Source: an uncultured Lachnospiraceae bacterium (GTDB taxonomy: Bacteria > Bacillota > Clostridia > Lachnospirales > Lachnospiraceae). From it: DNA of 15,425 nt. The stretch covers positions 1 through 15,425 of the forward strand of contig CAMPAX010000033.1 in assembly GCA_946633495.1 (NCBI GenBank), in the 5' to 3' direction. Shown here piece by piece: positions 7,896 through 13,733 of this stretch; the first letter of the stretch is position 1, and the number at the start of each line of letters is the position of its first letter. The translations under genes and the position numbers were made by a program. The notes under the pieces are model-generated. The model was given only the letters and a program-made list of their open reading frames with translations, did no database searches and was not told the DNA's origin.

Positions 7896-8588
7896 ATGAA
7901 ACAGAACTACGAGATCATACTTGCATCCGGTTCGCCGCGGCGGAGAGAACTTCTTACTCAGGCGGGACTTTCCTTTCGGGTAAAGACGGCGGACGTGGAT
8001 GAAACTCCGACAAAGACAAAGCCCGAGAAGGTAGTGGAAGAGTTATCCCGGCGTAAAGCAGAAGCAGTGGCTGAACAGATCCTGAACGAGGAGGGATCGT
8101 TTGAACTTTCCGCTTCGCCCAGGATCATTGTGGCAGCCGACACCATCGTGGCTATGGACGGGGAGATACTGGGAAAGCCAAGGGATACGGAGGATGCGGT
8201 CCGTATGCTTCGGGAGTTATCCGGGCGGACCCATGAAGTATATACAGGCGTTACGATCCTCGTACCGGCGGATGGGAAGCAGGAGCCTGAGAGTGAGGCG
8301 GATGGGAAGCAGGAGCCTGAGAGTGAGGCGGATGGCAGATTGAGCTCCTGGAACTGTACATTTTCTTCCTGTACAAAGGTGATGTTTTATCCGCTGTCAG
8401 ATGAGGAGATCCTTGACTATGTCGCATCCGGCGAACCTATGGATAAGGCCGGCGCGTACGGGATCCAGGGGCTCGGAGAGCGTCTGGTGGAAAGGATCGA
8501 GGGGGATTACAACAATGTGGTGGGATTCCCCTTATCTCACTTTCTCCGGATCCTTGCGAAGCAGGGAATGATCACATATGAGGTGTAA
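7896..8588 (+). CDS. maf: Maf-family nucleotide pyrophosphatase (septum formation protein Maf homologue)
   Basis: Maf proteins hydrolyse (d)TTP, UTP and modified pyrimidine triphosphates to monophosphates and have been tied to septum formation. The 230-residue product shows the N-terminal 'LASGSPRRRELL', the central 'AADTIVAMDGEILGKP' and the C-terminal 'MDKAGAYGIQG' with 'GDYNNVVGFPL', all typical. ATG 7896 is preferred because GAGG at 7885-7888 sits seven bases upstream and 'YEIILASGSPRR' begins as in the family; the frame runs upstream through the tandem repeat to 7767, but that part has no family resemblance. A hydrophilic insert of about 25 residues, including two copies of ADGKQEPESE, lies between the 'GVTIL' strand and 'KVMFYPLSDEEI', where Bacillus Maf has a short loop. 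Last gene of the apparent operon, followed by a terminator. Confidence 0.93.
   Translation: MKQNYEIILASGSPRRRELLTQAGLSFRVKTADVDETPTKTKPEKVVEELSRRKAEAVAEQILNEEGSFELSASPRIIVAADTIVAMDGEILGKPRDTEDAVRMLRELSGRTHEVYTGVTILVPADGKQEPESEADGKQEPESEADGRLSSWNCTFSSCTKVMFYPLSDEEILDYVASGEPMDKAGAYGIQGLGERLVERIEGDYNNVVGFPLSHFLRILAKQGMITYEV
8268..8327 (+). repeat. Perfect 30-bp tandem duplication inside maf
   Basis: Bases 8268-8297 and 8298-8327 are identical and encode ADGKQEPESE twice, in frame. A partial third start (GCGGATGG) follows. The duplication expands a surface loop of Maf. Confidence 0.95.
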
Positions 8589-8640
8589 CCGCATAGGATG
8601 CGCCATGGATTTCGGCAAATCAAATCAGATCAAGAAAGAA

Positions 8641-8685
8641 GGACGGGTCCTGTGCAAGCTGCGCGGAGCCCGTCCCTCTGTTTTT
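8641..8685. terminator. Bidirectional intrinsic terminator between maf and the wall-binding protein gene
   Basis: GGACGGG (8641-8647) pairs with CCCGTCC (8669-8675), extended inward by TCC with GGA across a one-base bulge. On the plus strand CTCTGTTTTT follows (8676-8685). On the minus strand the stem is followed by TTCTTTCTT. It therefore suits both the plus operon ending in maf and the convergent gene whose stop is at 8688-8690. Confidence 0.85.
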
Positions 8686-8687
8686 GA

Positions 8688-9794
8688 TCACCATTCATCG
8701 CCGTAGAAAGGATCATCTAAATATTCGTTCCATCTGCCGGTCTTGCGGTCATAGGATCGGATGAGATATCCTTCTCCGTTAAAATAACATTCCTGACCGT
8801 CGATATCACCGATATGTCCCTTGATGTAATAGGATCCCTTGCCGAACCACCATCCCTTTTTGTCCTTGTGCCAGCGGTAGCCGCCGGTCTTCATGACTCC
8901 GTTCGTATCGATATAATAACCGTCTACATAGCATTCCCAGGAGTATTTCGGATCATCCATCTGCACGATGGAACGTGCCATCTCACCGCCATAGGTGGGA
9001 TCGAGGTAATACCATTTTCCGCTATACTTAAACCATCCGGTCTTTAGGGAACTGTCCTTGTTCAGGTAATACCAGTAATAGTCATAAAGAGCGAACCAGC
9101 CGCTGCCTTCCTTCATGACTCCGTCTTCATCAAAATAGTAGAACTTCTTTCCGGCGGTTCCCACGGGACTGGTGTCCTTTCCGCCGTGGGAGAACATCAG
9201 ACCATTGTAATAATCGAAGAAATACCATTTCTTGTTGATCTCTTTCCAACCGGTAAGGCAGGAGCCGTCTTTCTTCACATAGATCCAGCCGAAGTCAGGG
9301 ATCTCATGCCAGCCTTTTGGAAACAGATGTCCTTGTTCGTTAAAATAATAGACCTTTCCGTCGATGCGGGCCCAGGTATCCATTAAAACATCGAAGCCGG
9401 ACATATATTTCCATTTTGTTCCATCCTTTTTCCAGCCCCATTTGGCGGGTTCGGTGTCCTCAGACCAGTAGTAGCCGAGCATCGGTAAACCGATGGGATA
9501 CCCATTATGATATTCATCGAAAATGTACCCGCCCGGGGTGAAGAAATACCAGTAGTCATCCACAATATGCCATCCGTTCTTCAGTACTTCTCCGGTTTTC
9601 TTGTTGACTACCCGTGCAAATTTCTGATCAAACCTGACACCGTCTGAGAAGTCCCAGATCCAGGGGCTTTTTTCATCATACTCGTCGGTAGTGACGGTTT
9701 TTGCCTCTGCCTCCCCCGTGCTGAAGGGCATAAAGAGCAGGATGAATGCTGCAAGAGCAGTGCATAGCAGTAGTTTTTTGAGTGCTTTCCCCAT
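8688..9794 (-). CDS. Secreted cell wall-binding-repeat protein
   Basis: A 368-residue protein with a signal peptide: basic MGKALKK, hydrophobic core to about residue 24, and probable cleavage after AEA (29-31). The mature part consists almost wholly of aromatic, glycine-rich repeats of about 20 residues of the type 'GW....KWYYLD..G.M..G', for example 'GWKEINKKWYFFDYYNGLMF' and 'GWFKYSGKWYYLDPTYGGEM'. These resemble choline-binding / CW_binding_1 repeats, which bind wall teichoic acid decorations or glucans. No catalytic domain, sorting signal or C-terminal membrane segment is present, so attachment should be non-covalent. A GGGAGGG ribosome site lies just before ATG (9794-9792). It is monocistronic, with its own promoter near 9879-9907. 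The ligand and role are unknown. Confidence 0.88.
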   Translation of the reverse strand: MGKALKKLLLCTALAAFILLFMPFSTGEAEAKTVTTDEYDEKSPWIWDFSDGVRFDQKFARVVNKKTGEVLKNGWHIVDDYWYFFTPGGYIFDEYHNGYPIGLPMLGYYWSEDTEPAKWGWKKDGTKWKYMSGFDVLMDTWARIDGKVYYFNEQGHLFPKGWHEIPDFGWIYVKKDGSCLTGWKEINKKWYFFDYYNGLMFSHGGKDTSPVGTAGKKFYYFDEDGVMKEGSGWFALYDYYWYYLNKDSSLKTGWFKYSGKWYYLDPTYGGEMARSIVQMDDPKYSWECYVDGYYIDTNGVMKTGGYRWHKDKKGWWFGKGSYYIKGHIGDIDGQECYFNGEGYLIRSYDRKTGRWNEYLDDPFYGDEW

Positions 9795-9836
9795 ATTTTT
9801 CCCTCCCGTTTTGATATAGTTGGCGTCCCGCGTTTT

Positions 9837-9860
9837 CTGCCGGCCGGGTATGGCCGGCAG
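9837..9860 (-). other. GC-rich hairpin in the 5' leader of the wall-binding protein gene
   Basis: CTGCCGGCC (9837-9845) and GGCCGGCAG (9852-9860) form a perfect 9-bp stem with a 6-base loop. It lies about 12 bases after the predicted transcription start (near 9872) and about 40 bases before the start codon, and no T-tract follows. It may protect the mRNA 5' end or act in regulation; no regulator is apparent. Confidence 0.6.
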
Positions 9861-9878
9861 CGGTTCACCACTGATTTT

Positions 9879-9907
9879 ATTATATGCGGAACTGAAATCG
9901 GTTTCAA
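9879..9907 (-). promoter_or_regulatory. Sigma-A promoter of the wall-binding protein gene
   Basis: On the minus strand TTGAAA (9907-9902) and TATAAT (9884-9879) are separated by exactly 17 bases, near-perfect for the housekeeping sigma factor. Predicted start near 9872, giving a leader of about 78 nt. Confidence 0.85.
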
Positions 9908-9949
9908 TTTATTTTTTCGTGTATTTATGCCCTGAAACGTAACTTTTTC

Positions 9950-9978
9950 ATGACAAAACATGAGATAACGTGTATAAT
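9950..9978 (+). promoter_or_regulatory. Sigma-A promoter of the EF-G paralogue gene
   Basis: ATGACA (9950-9955), 17 bases, then TATAAT (9973-9978). It is divergent from the promoter at 9879-9907, with 42 bases between the two -35 elements. Start expected near 9985, which leaves a leader of about 155 nt before ATG 10141. Confidence 0.8.
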
Positions 9979-9991
9979 GTTCTTTGGGTGC

Positions 9992-10103
9992 TGTCTGTTC
10001 CGATGAGGAAGAGCAGGATCCGGATACCTGCGGTTTTTGTCGGGATGGGGCCGATACGCAGGGAACGACATCTTATGTTTTCCACGGTTGTATAAAGACC
10101 GTG
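9992..10103 (+). promoter_or_regulatory. Structured 5' leader of the EF-G paralogue (three-way junction plus hairpin)
   Basis: Hand folding gives a closing stem 9992-10001 with 10062-10070 (nine pairs, U9996 bulged), an arm 10013-10019 with 10024-10031 (GCAGGAU/AUaCCUGC), and an arm 10038-10043 with 10051-10056 (UGUCGG/CCGAUA). A separate hairpin follows at 10083-10088 with 10098-10103 (CACGGU/ACCGUG). I do not recognise a known riboswitch or ribosomal-protein leader consensus. No intrinsic terminator is seen in the leader, so any control would be at translation or RNA stability. Confidence 0.4.
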
Positions 10104-10140
10104 AAAGCGAGCAGAAAGTTATTTAGGAGGAGGAAACACT

Positions 10141-12216
10141 ATGAATGTGTACACAACGGACAAGATCCGGAACGTCGCTCTTTTGGGGCATGCAGGAAGC
10201 GGCAAGACTTCCCTGGTGGAAGCGATCGCATATCTTGCCGGGATGACCAGCCGCATGGGGACCGTAGCAAACGGAAATACCCTCAGCGACTACGAGAAGG
10301 AAGAGGTTAAGAGAGGAATCTCTCTTAAGACTACGGTCATTCCGGTTGAGTGGGACGGCGTGAAGGTGAATCTTTTGGATACACCGGGTTCCCCGGATTT
10401 TATCGGCGAAACAGAAGAGGCAGTCTCTGTAGCGGATGCAGCCGTGATCGTAGTTTCAGGTAAGGCCGGCATTGAGCCCGGAACAAAGCGCGCATGGGAA
10501 TTCTGCGAGAAGAAGAACCTTCCCCGTATGATCTTTGTTACGGAAATGGATGATGACCATGCAAGCTTCCGTGAGGTAGTTCAGGCTCTTCAGGAGTTGT
10601 ACGGCAAGCACATCGCCCCCTTCCATCTGCCGATCCGTGAGAATGAACAGTTCGTGGGGTATGTAAATGTCATTCAGCAGAAGGCAAAGCGCTGGAACGA
10701 CAAGGGAACCGTTGATAAATTCGATGTTCCGGACTATTCCCGGGAGAATCTGGAGATCTGCCGTGAAGCACTTCTGGAGGCAGTGGCTGAAACCAGCGAG
10801 GAATTTATGGAGCGTTATTTCGGCGGCGACACCTTCTCCGACGATGAGATTCGTGCAGCTCTTCGTGTAGGTGTGCATGATGGTTCCGTAGTACCGGTGC
10901 TGATGGGCTCCAACACTCTGGCACGTGGTATGTTCACACTGATGGCAGACATCATCAAATATTTCCCGAGTCCGGATCAGTGCAAATGTGCAGGAATCAA
11001 CACAACGAATAACGAAGTATACAATGCGGACTATGATTTCGCAAAGCCGAAGTCTGCGTATGTCTTCAAGACCATCGCCGATCCGTTCATCGGTAAGTAC
11101 TCTCTGATCAAGGTAATGTCAGGCGTTCTGAAGCCGGATGATGTACTCTTCAACTATCACAGAGAGACAGAAGAAAAGCTCGGCAAGCTTTACACCATTT
11201 GCGGCAATAAGACCGAAGAGGTGAAGGAGCTTCATGCCGGCGATATCGGTGCTCTTGCGAAGCTGACGGTAACACAGACCACGGATACCCTGTCCATGAA
11301 GAAGACACCGGTAACATTTATCCGTGCAGCGATCTCCAAACCTTATGTATATCGTCGTTATACGGCGAAGCAGAAGGGTGATGAGGATAAGATCTCCCAG
11401 GCACTCGCAAAGATGATGATGGAGGATCCGACGCTGAAGACCGTAAATGACGGTGAAAATGGCCAGACTCTGATTTATGGTATCAGCGGAACCCATCTGG
11501 AATCCGTTCAGAGTGTGCTTCAGGAGAAATACAAAGTAGAAATCGAGCTTTCCCGTCCGCGTACCGGTTTCAAGGAGACCATCCGCAAGAAGGCAGATAC
11601 CGAGTACAAGTACAAGAAGCAGTCCGGCGGACACGGACAGTACGGTCATGTTAAGGTGATCATCGAGCCCTCCGGCGATATGGATACACCGTATGTATTT
11701 GAGCAGACCGTAGTCGGTGGTGCAGTTCCGAAGAACTACTATCCGGCAGTTGAGAAGGGCGTGATCGAGTCCGTAAAGGCAGGCCCTCTGGCTTCCTATC
11801 CGGTAACGGGTGTAAAGGTGACGTTGTATGACGGAAGCTATCATCCGGTTGACTCCTCCGAGCTTGCATTCAAGGTTGCTACCGAGCAGGCGTTCAAGAA
11901 GGGATTTATGGAGGCAGCTCCGGTGTTGCTTGAACCCATCGCTACCATCGATGTTGTGGTTCCGGATGAGTTCACGGGCGACGTTATGGGTGATCTGAAC
12001 AAGCGCCGTGCAAGAGTGCTTGGTATGAATCCGGAGAAGAAGGGATATACGGATATTCAGGCAGAGATCCCGTATCTGGAACTTTTCGAGTATGACCAGA
12101 AGCTTTACTCCATGACAAAGGGCAGCGGTGTCTTCACCTATGAGTTTGCAAGATATGAGCAGGCTCCGGATGACGTGGCTAAGAAGGAGATCGAAGCGAA
12201 TAAGCAGGAAGCATAA
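10141..12216 (+). CDS. Elongation factor G-like translational GTPase (divergent EF-G paralogue)
   Basis: The 691 residues have the EF-G layout: GTPase domain (about 1-265), domain II, domain III, domain IV with 'SGGHGQYGHV' and 'YDGSYHPVDSSELAFK', and domain V with 'FTGDVMGDLNKRRARVLGM'. Domain IV and the overall length argue for ribosome binding. The P-loop is GHAGSGKT (16-23) and switch I has RGIS (58-61). G3 is DTPGSPDF (80-87) where classical EF-G has DTPGHVDF, so the His that activates water is a Ser. G4 is T134-E135-M136-D137 instead of NKMD. This marks a paralogue rather than the main fusA, and no rpsL/rpsG/tuf neighbours are present. AGGAGGAGG at about 10122-10130 gives a very strong ribosome site. 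It may be a specialised or regulatory translation factor; its role is not known to me. Monocistronic, with its own promoter and terminator. Confidence 0.9.
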   Translation: MNVYTTDKIRNVALLGHAGSGKTSLVEAIAYLAGMTSRMGTVANGNTLSDYEKEEVKRGISLKTTVIPVEWDGVKVNLLDTPGSPDFIGETEEAVSVADAAVIVVSGKAGIEPGTKRAWEFCEKKNLPRMIFVTEMDDDHASFREVVQALQELYGKHIAPFHLPIRENEQFVGYVNVIQQKAKRWNDKGTVDKFDVPDYSRENLEICREALLEAVAETSEEFMERYFGGDTFSDDEIRAALRVGVHDGSVVPVLMGSNTLARGMFTLMADIIKYFPSPDQCKCAGINTTNNEVYNADYDFAKPKSAYVFKTIADPFIGKYSLIKVMSGVLKPDDVLFNYHRETEEKLGKLYTICGNKTEEVKELHAGDIGALAKLTVTQTTDTLSMKKTPVTFIRAAISKPYVYRRYTAKQKGDEDKISQALAKMMMEDPTLKTVNDGENGQTLIYGISGTHLESVQSVLQEKYKVEIELSRPRTGFKETIRKKADTEYKYKKQSGGHGQYGHVKVIIEPSGDMDTPYVFEQTVVGGAVPKNYYPAVEKGVIESVKAGPLASYPVTGVKVTLYDGSYHPVDSSELAFKVATEQAFKKGFMEAAPVLLEPIATIDVVVPDEFTGDVMGDLNKRRARVLGMNPEKKGYTDIQAEIPYLELFEYDQKLYSMTKGSGVFTYEFARYEQAPDDVAKKEIEANKQEA

Positions 12217-12237
12217 GTCAGCGATAATACATGAATC

Positions 12238-12282
12238 AGCGCCCGCGGTCTAAGTCCATTCGGCTTGGATCGCGGGCGCTTT
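12238..12282 (+). terminator. Terminator hairpin of the EF-G paralogue
   Basis: AGCGCCCGCG (12238-12247) and CGCGGGCGCT (12271-12280) form a perfect 10-bp stem; the loop can pair further (TCTAAG with CTTGGA). Only a short T-run follows (CTTTCAG), so termination may be incomplete. It starts 21 bases after the stop codon. Confidence 0.7.
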
Positions 12283-12300
12283 CAGATGTCATCTGATAAT

Positions 12301-12329
12301 CAAAAAACGGATGCAGGAAGCACCCGTTT
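12301..12329 (-). terminator. Minus-strand intrinsic terminator (candidate small RNA, possibly also the azl operon)
   Basis: On the minus strand AAACGGGTGC (12329-12320), loop TTCCT, then GCATCCGTTT (12314-12305): nine of ten pairs. It ends in a run of six T (12307-12302). On the plus strand no T-tract follows, so it acts on leftward transcripts. Confidence 0.75.
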
Positions 12330-12436
12330 CATTGGTTAGAAGAAGAGTTTTTTTTGCAAGCCCGGATGTTAATTGTCAGAATCGTTATTCTATATTTGTT
12401 AAGGGAGTACCGGAAAAAATATAACCCGGGCTTGCA
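12301..12436 (-). ncRNA. Candidate small RNA between convergent genes
   Basis: A minus-strand promoter at 12443-12471 predicts a start near 12436 and an intrinsic terminator ends near 12301, giving an RNA of about 136 nt. Its first bases, TTGCAAGCCCGG, pair perfectly over 12 bp with a segment 60 bases further on (12426-12437 with 12354-12365). The enclosed loop contains a small hairpin AGAAU-AACG-AUUCU. A single-stranded pyrimidine-rich stretch (ACUCUUCUUCUAACC) follows before the terminator stem. No convincing ORF with a ribosome site is present. The region is AT-rich compared with its flanks. I do not recognise an Rfam family. Promoter, 5' stem and terminator fit together well, but this is inference by eye. 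Confidence 0.55.
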
Positions 12437-12442
12437 ATAGTT

Positions 12443-12471
12443 AGCATACACTAACAAATAATGATTGTCAA
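12443..12471 (-). promoter_or_regulatory. Near-consensus minus-strand promoter in the convergent intergenic region
   Basis: TTGACA (12471-12466), exactly 17 bases, then TATGCT (12448-12443). The only thing downstream on this strand before the EF-G gene is the candidate small RNA. It lies about 70 bases after the azlD stop codon. Confidence 0.65.
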
Positions 12472-12520
12472 GAGATATTTGAAATTTGAGGTAAAATTTA
12501 TATTCCGAACGACTTCTTAT

Positions 12521-12538
12521 AAAACCAGGTAGCCTTGG
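12521..12538 (-). terminator. Possible weak terminator directly after azlD
   Basis: On the minus strand CCAAGG-CTA-CCTGG followed by TTTT begins right after the azlD stop. The stem is only five pairs with a bulge and a 3-base loop, so termination would be weak at best. Confidence 0.3.
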
Positions 12539-12847
12539 CTAAATGAAAAACTCAGTCAGATAGACTGCCAGGCAGGCCAGAAGCGCCACAGTGGTCAGGG
12601 AGCATTTTTTAAGTGCCAGCCCAATGGCAACGGCAAATCCTACGCAGGCGGAGATAATGGATTCCGTCGCTGTAAAGATGGCCGGAATGGTCATGGCGGT
12701 CAGGACTGCATAAGGAATATAGTACAGGAAGGAACGGACGAACCGGTTCCGGATCCTGTGGCGGATGGCAATAAAGGGAAGTACACGGATGAGATAAGTG
12801 GAACCCGCCATCAGTGCCAGATACAGAAAGAAGGTGGAGAGCGTCAT
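12539..12847 (-). CDS. azlD: Branched-chain amino acid export protein AzlD
   Basis: A 102-residue hydrophobic protein with about four membrane segments, the size and pattern of AzlD. It begins 'LSTFFLYLALMAGSTYLIRVLPF' in type and contains 'FLYYIPYAVLTAMTIPAIF', both typical of the family. AzlD pairs with AzlC to export branched-chain amino acids and their analogues. Its ATG overlaps the azlC stop codon (ATGA at 12847-12844), so the two are translationally coupled. A weak hairpin directly follows the stop, and the stronger minus-strand terminator lies at 12301-12329. Confidence 0.9.
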   Translation of the reverse strand: MTLSTFFLYLALMAGSTYLIRVLPFIAIRHRIRNRFVRSFLYYIPYAVLTAMTIPAIFTATESIISACVGFAVAIGLALKKCSLTTVALLACLAVYLTEFFI

Positions 12848-13695
12848 GGCGTCACCTCCTTGCTGCCGGATTGATCGGCGGTTTTCCGTGTGTTTGAGGA
12901 GCTGGTTTGATCGGTGGTTTTCAGAGCACCGGCGGATCCGGTTCCGTCGGGTGCGGTGTCCTTATCTGCTCGTTTTTCTCCGGCAGTTTCGTTACTCTCC
13001 TCCGGCTCTGGTTCATCCTCGATGGGATGCACGATGGCGGCTATGGCAGCAGCCACAACAGCAGCAATGCTGATAGCGATACCGGAGGAAACATTCTTCA
13101 GGAAGGGTACATATGCAAATGCCGTACTGATGGCGGCTGCCACAACGGCAGCTAAAAGCACGTATTTATTCTCCTTTGCCGGAGGAACCACGATGGCAAC
13201 AAACATACCGTAGAGTGCAAGACCCAGTGCACTGAGGACGGCGGCGGGAAGAACCTCACCCATGGACGCACCCAGCAGGGTTCCCAGAGTCCAGCCGATC
13301 CATGGCAGAGTTGCAAGCCCCGCAAAAAAGGAGCGGGATACTACAGGACGGGTTACTGCGACCGCGAAGATCTCGTCTGTGATGAAAAAACCAAGGATCC
13401 ATTTCCAGATCCCGCGAAAGCGTTGGTTCAGCTTTTGGGACAGGGAAATGGACATGAAGGAATACCGGACGTTGATCGTCAGCTGAGAGATCAGCATGTC
13501 CAGATAAAGTCCGGGGGTTGCCATCATCTGGATACCGGCAAACTGTCCGGCGGAGGTGACGGTGGTGAGAGACACCAGCGTCGCCTGCCAGACCGTAAGC
13601 CCGTATCGGACAGCTAATATTCCGAATGTAAAGGATACGGACAGGTATCCCAATGCAATGGGGATACCTGCCCGAAGTCCGTGTCTGTATTCCAT
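12844..13695 (-). CDS. azlC: Branched-chain amino acid export permease AzlC, with a long hydrophilic tail
   Basis: Large subunit of the AzlCD exporter in the cytoplasmic membrane. The 283-residue product has family features: 'RAGIPIALGYLSVSFTFGIL' near the start, 'TSAGQF' and 'QLTINVRYSFMSISLSQKL', then several membrane segments. ATG 13695 is chosen over TTG 13710 because AGGAG (13705-13701) lies six bases upstream of the ATG. The last 60 residues or so (about 224-283), starting at 'PIEDEPEPEE', form a polar acidic/Ser-Thr-rich tail that typical AzlC proteins of about 230-250 residues lack. The tail holds an imperfect 12-residue repeat (KTTDQTSSSNTR / KTADQSGSKEVT). It is 38 bases after the PTS-like permease gene on the same strand, so probably cotranscribed. 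Confidence 0.9.
   Translation of the reverse strand: MEYRHGLRAGIPIALGYLSVSFTFGILAVRYGLTVWQATLVSLTTVTSAGQFAGIQMMATPGLYLDMLISQLTINVRYSFMSISLSQKLNQRFRGIWKWILGFFITDEIFAVAVTRPVVSRSFFAGLATLPWIGWTLGTLLGASMGEVLPAAVLSALGLALYGMFVAIVVPPAKENKYVLLAAVVAAAISTAFAYVPFLKNVSSGIAISIAAVVAAAIAAIVHPIEDEPEPEESNETAGEKRADKDTAPDGTGSAGALKTTDQTSSSNTRKTADQSGSKEVTP
12871..12922 (-). repeat. Imperfect 36-bp-period duplication in the azlC 3' end
   Basis: TTGATCGGCGGTTTTC (12871-12886) recurs as TTGATCGGTGGTTTTC (12907-12922), 36 bases apart and in frame. It encodes the KT(A/T)DQ repeat of the tail. Confidence 0.7.
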
Positions 13696-13733
13696 GGTTT
13701 GCTCCTGCAATAGGTTACGATTTGTGTCAAAGA

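Noticed and set aside
9992..10070. Hammerhead-like ribozyme (GAUGAG segment)
   Set aside because: The CUGAUGA and GAAA core elements are not both present in the needed arrangement.
9984..10310. Frame of 108 codons in the EF-G leader
   Set aside because: It starts at TTG without a ribosome site, covers the structured leader and runs out of frame into the EF-G gene.
12354..12437. The 12-bp inverted repeat as an intrinsic terminator
   Set aside because: The arms are 60 bases apart and the 3' arm is followed by an A-tract (minus strand) or mixed sequence (plus strand), not a T-tract.
13696..13710. TTG start for AzlC
   Set aside because: The TTG lies upstream of or within the ribosome binding site that serves ATG 13695.
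13700..13733. Separate promoter for azlC based on TTGACA upstream of the start
   Set aside because: No -10 hexamer lies at the right distance; the segment is just the short gap after the permease gene.
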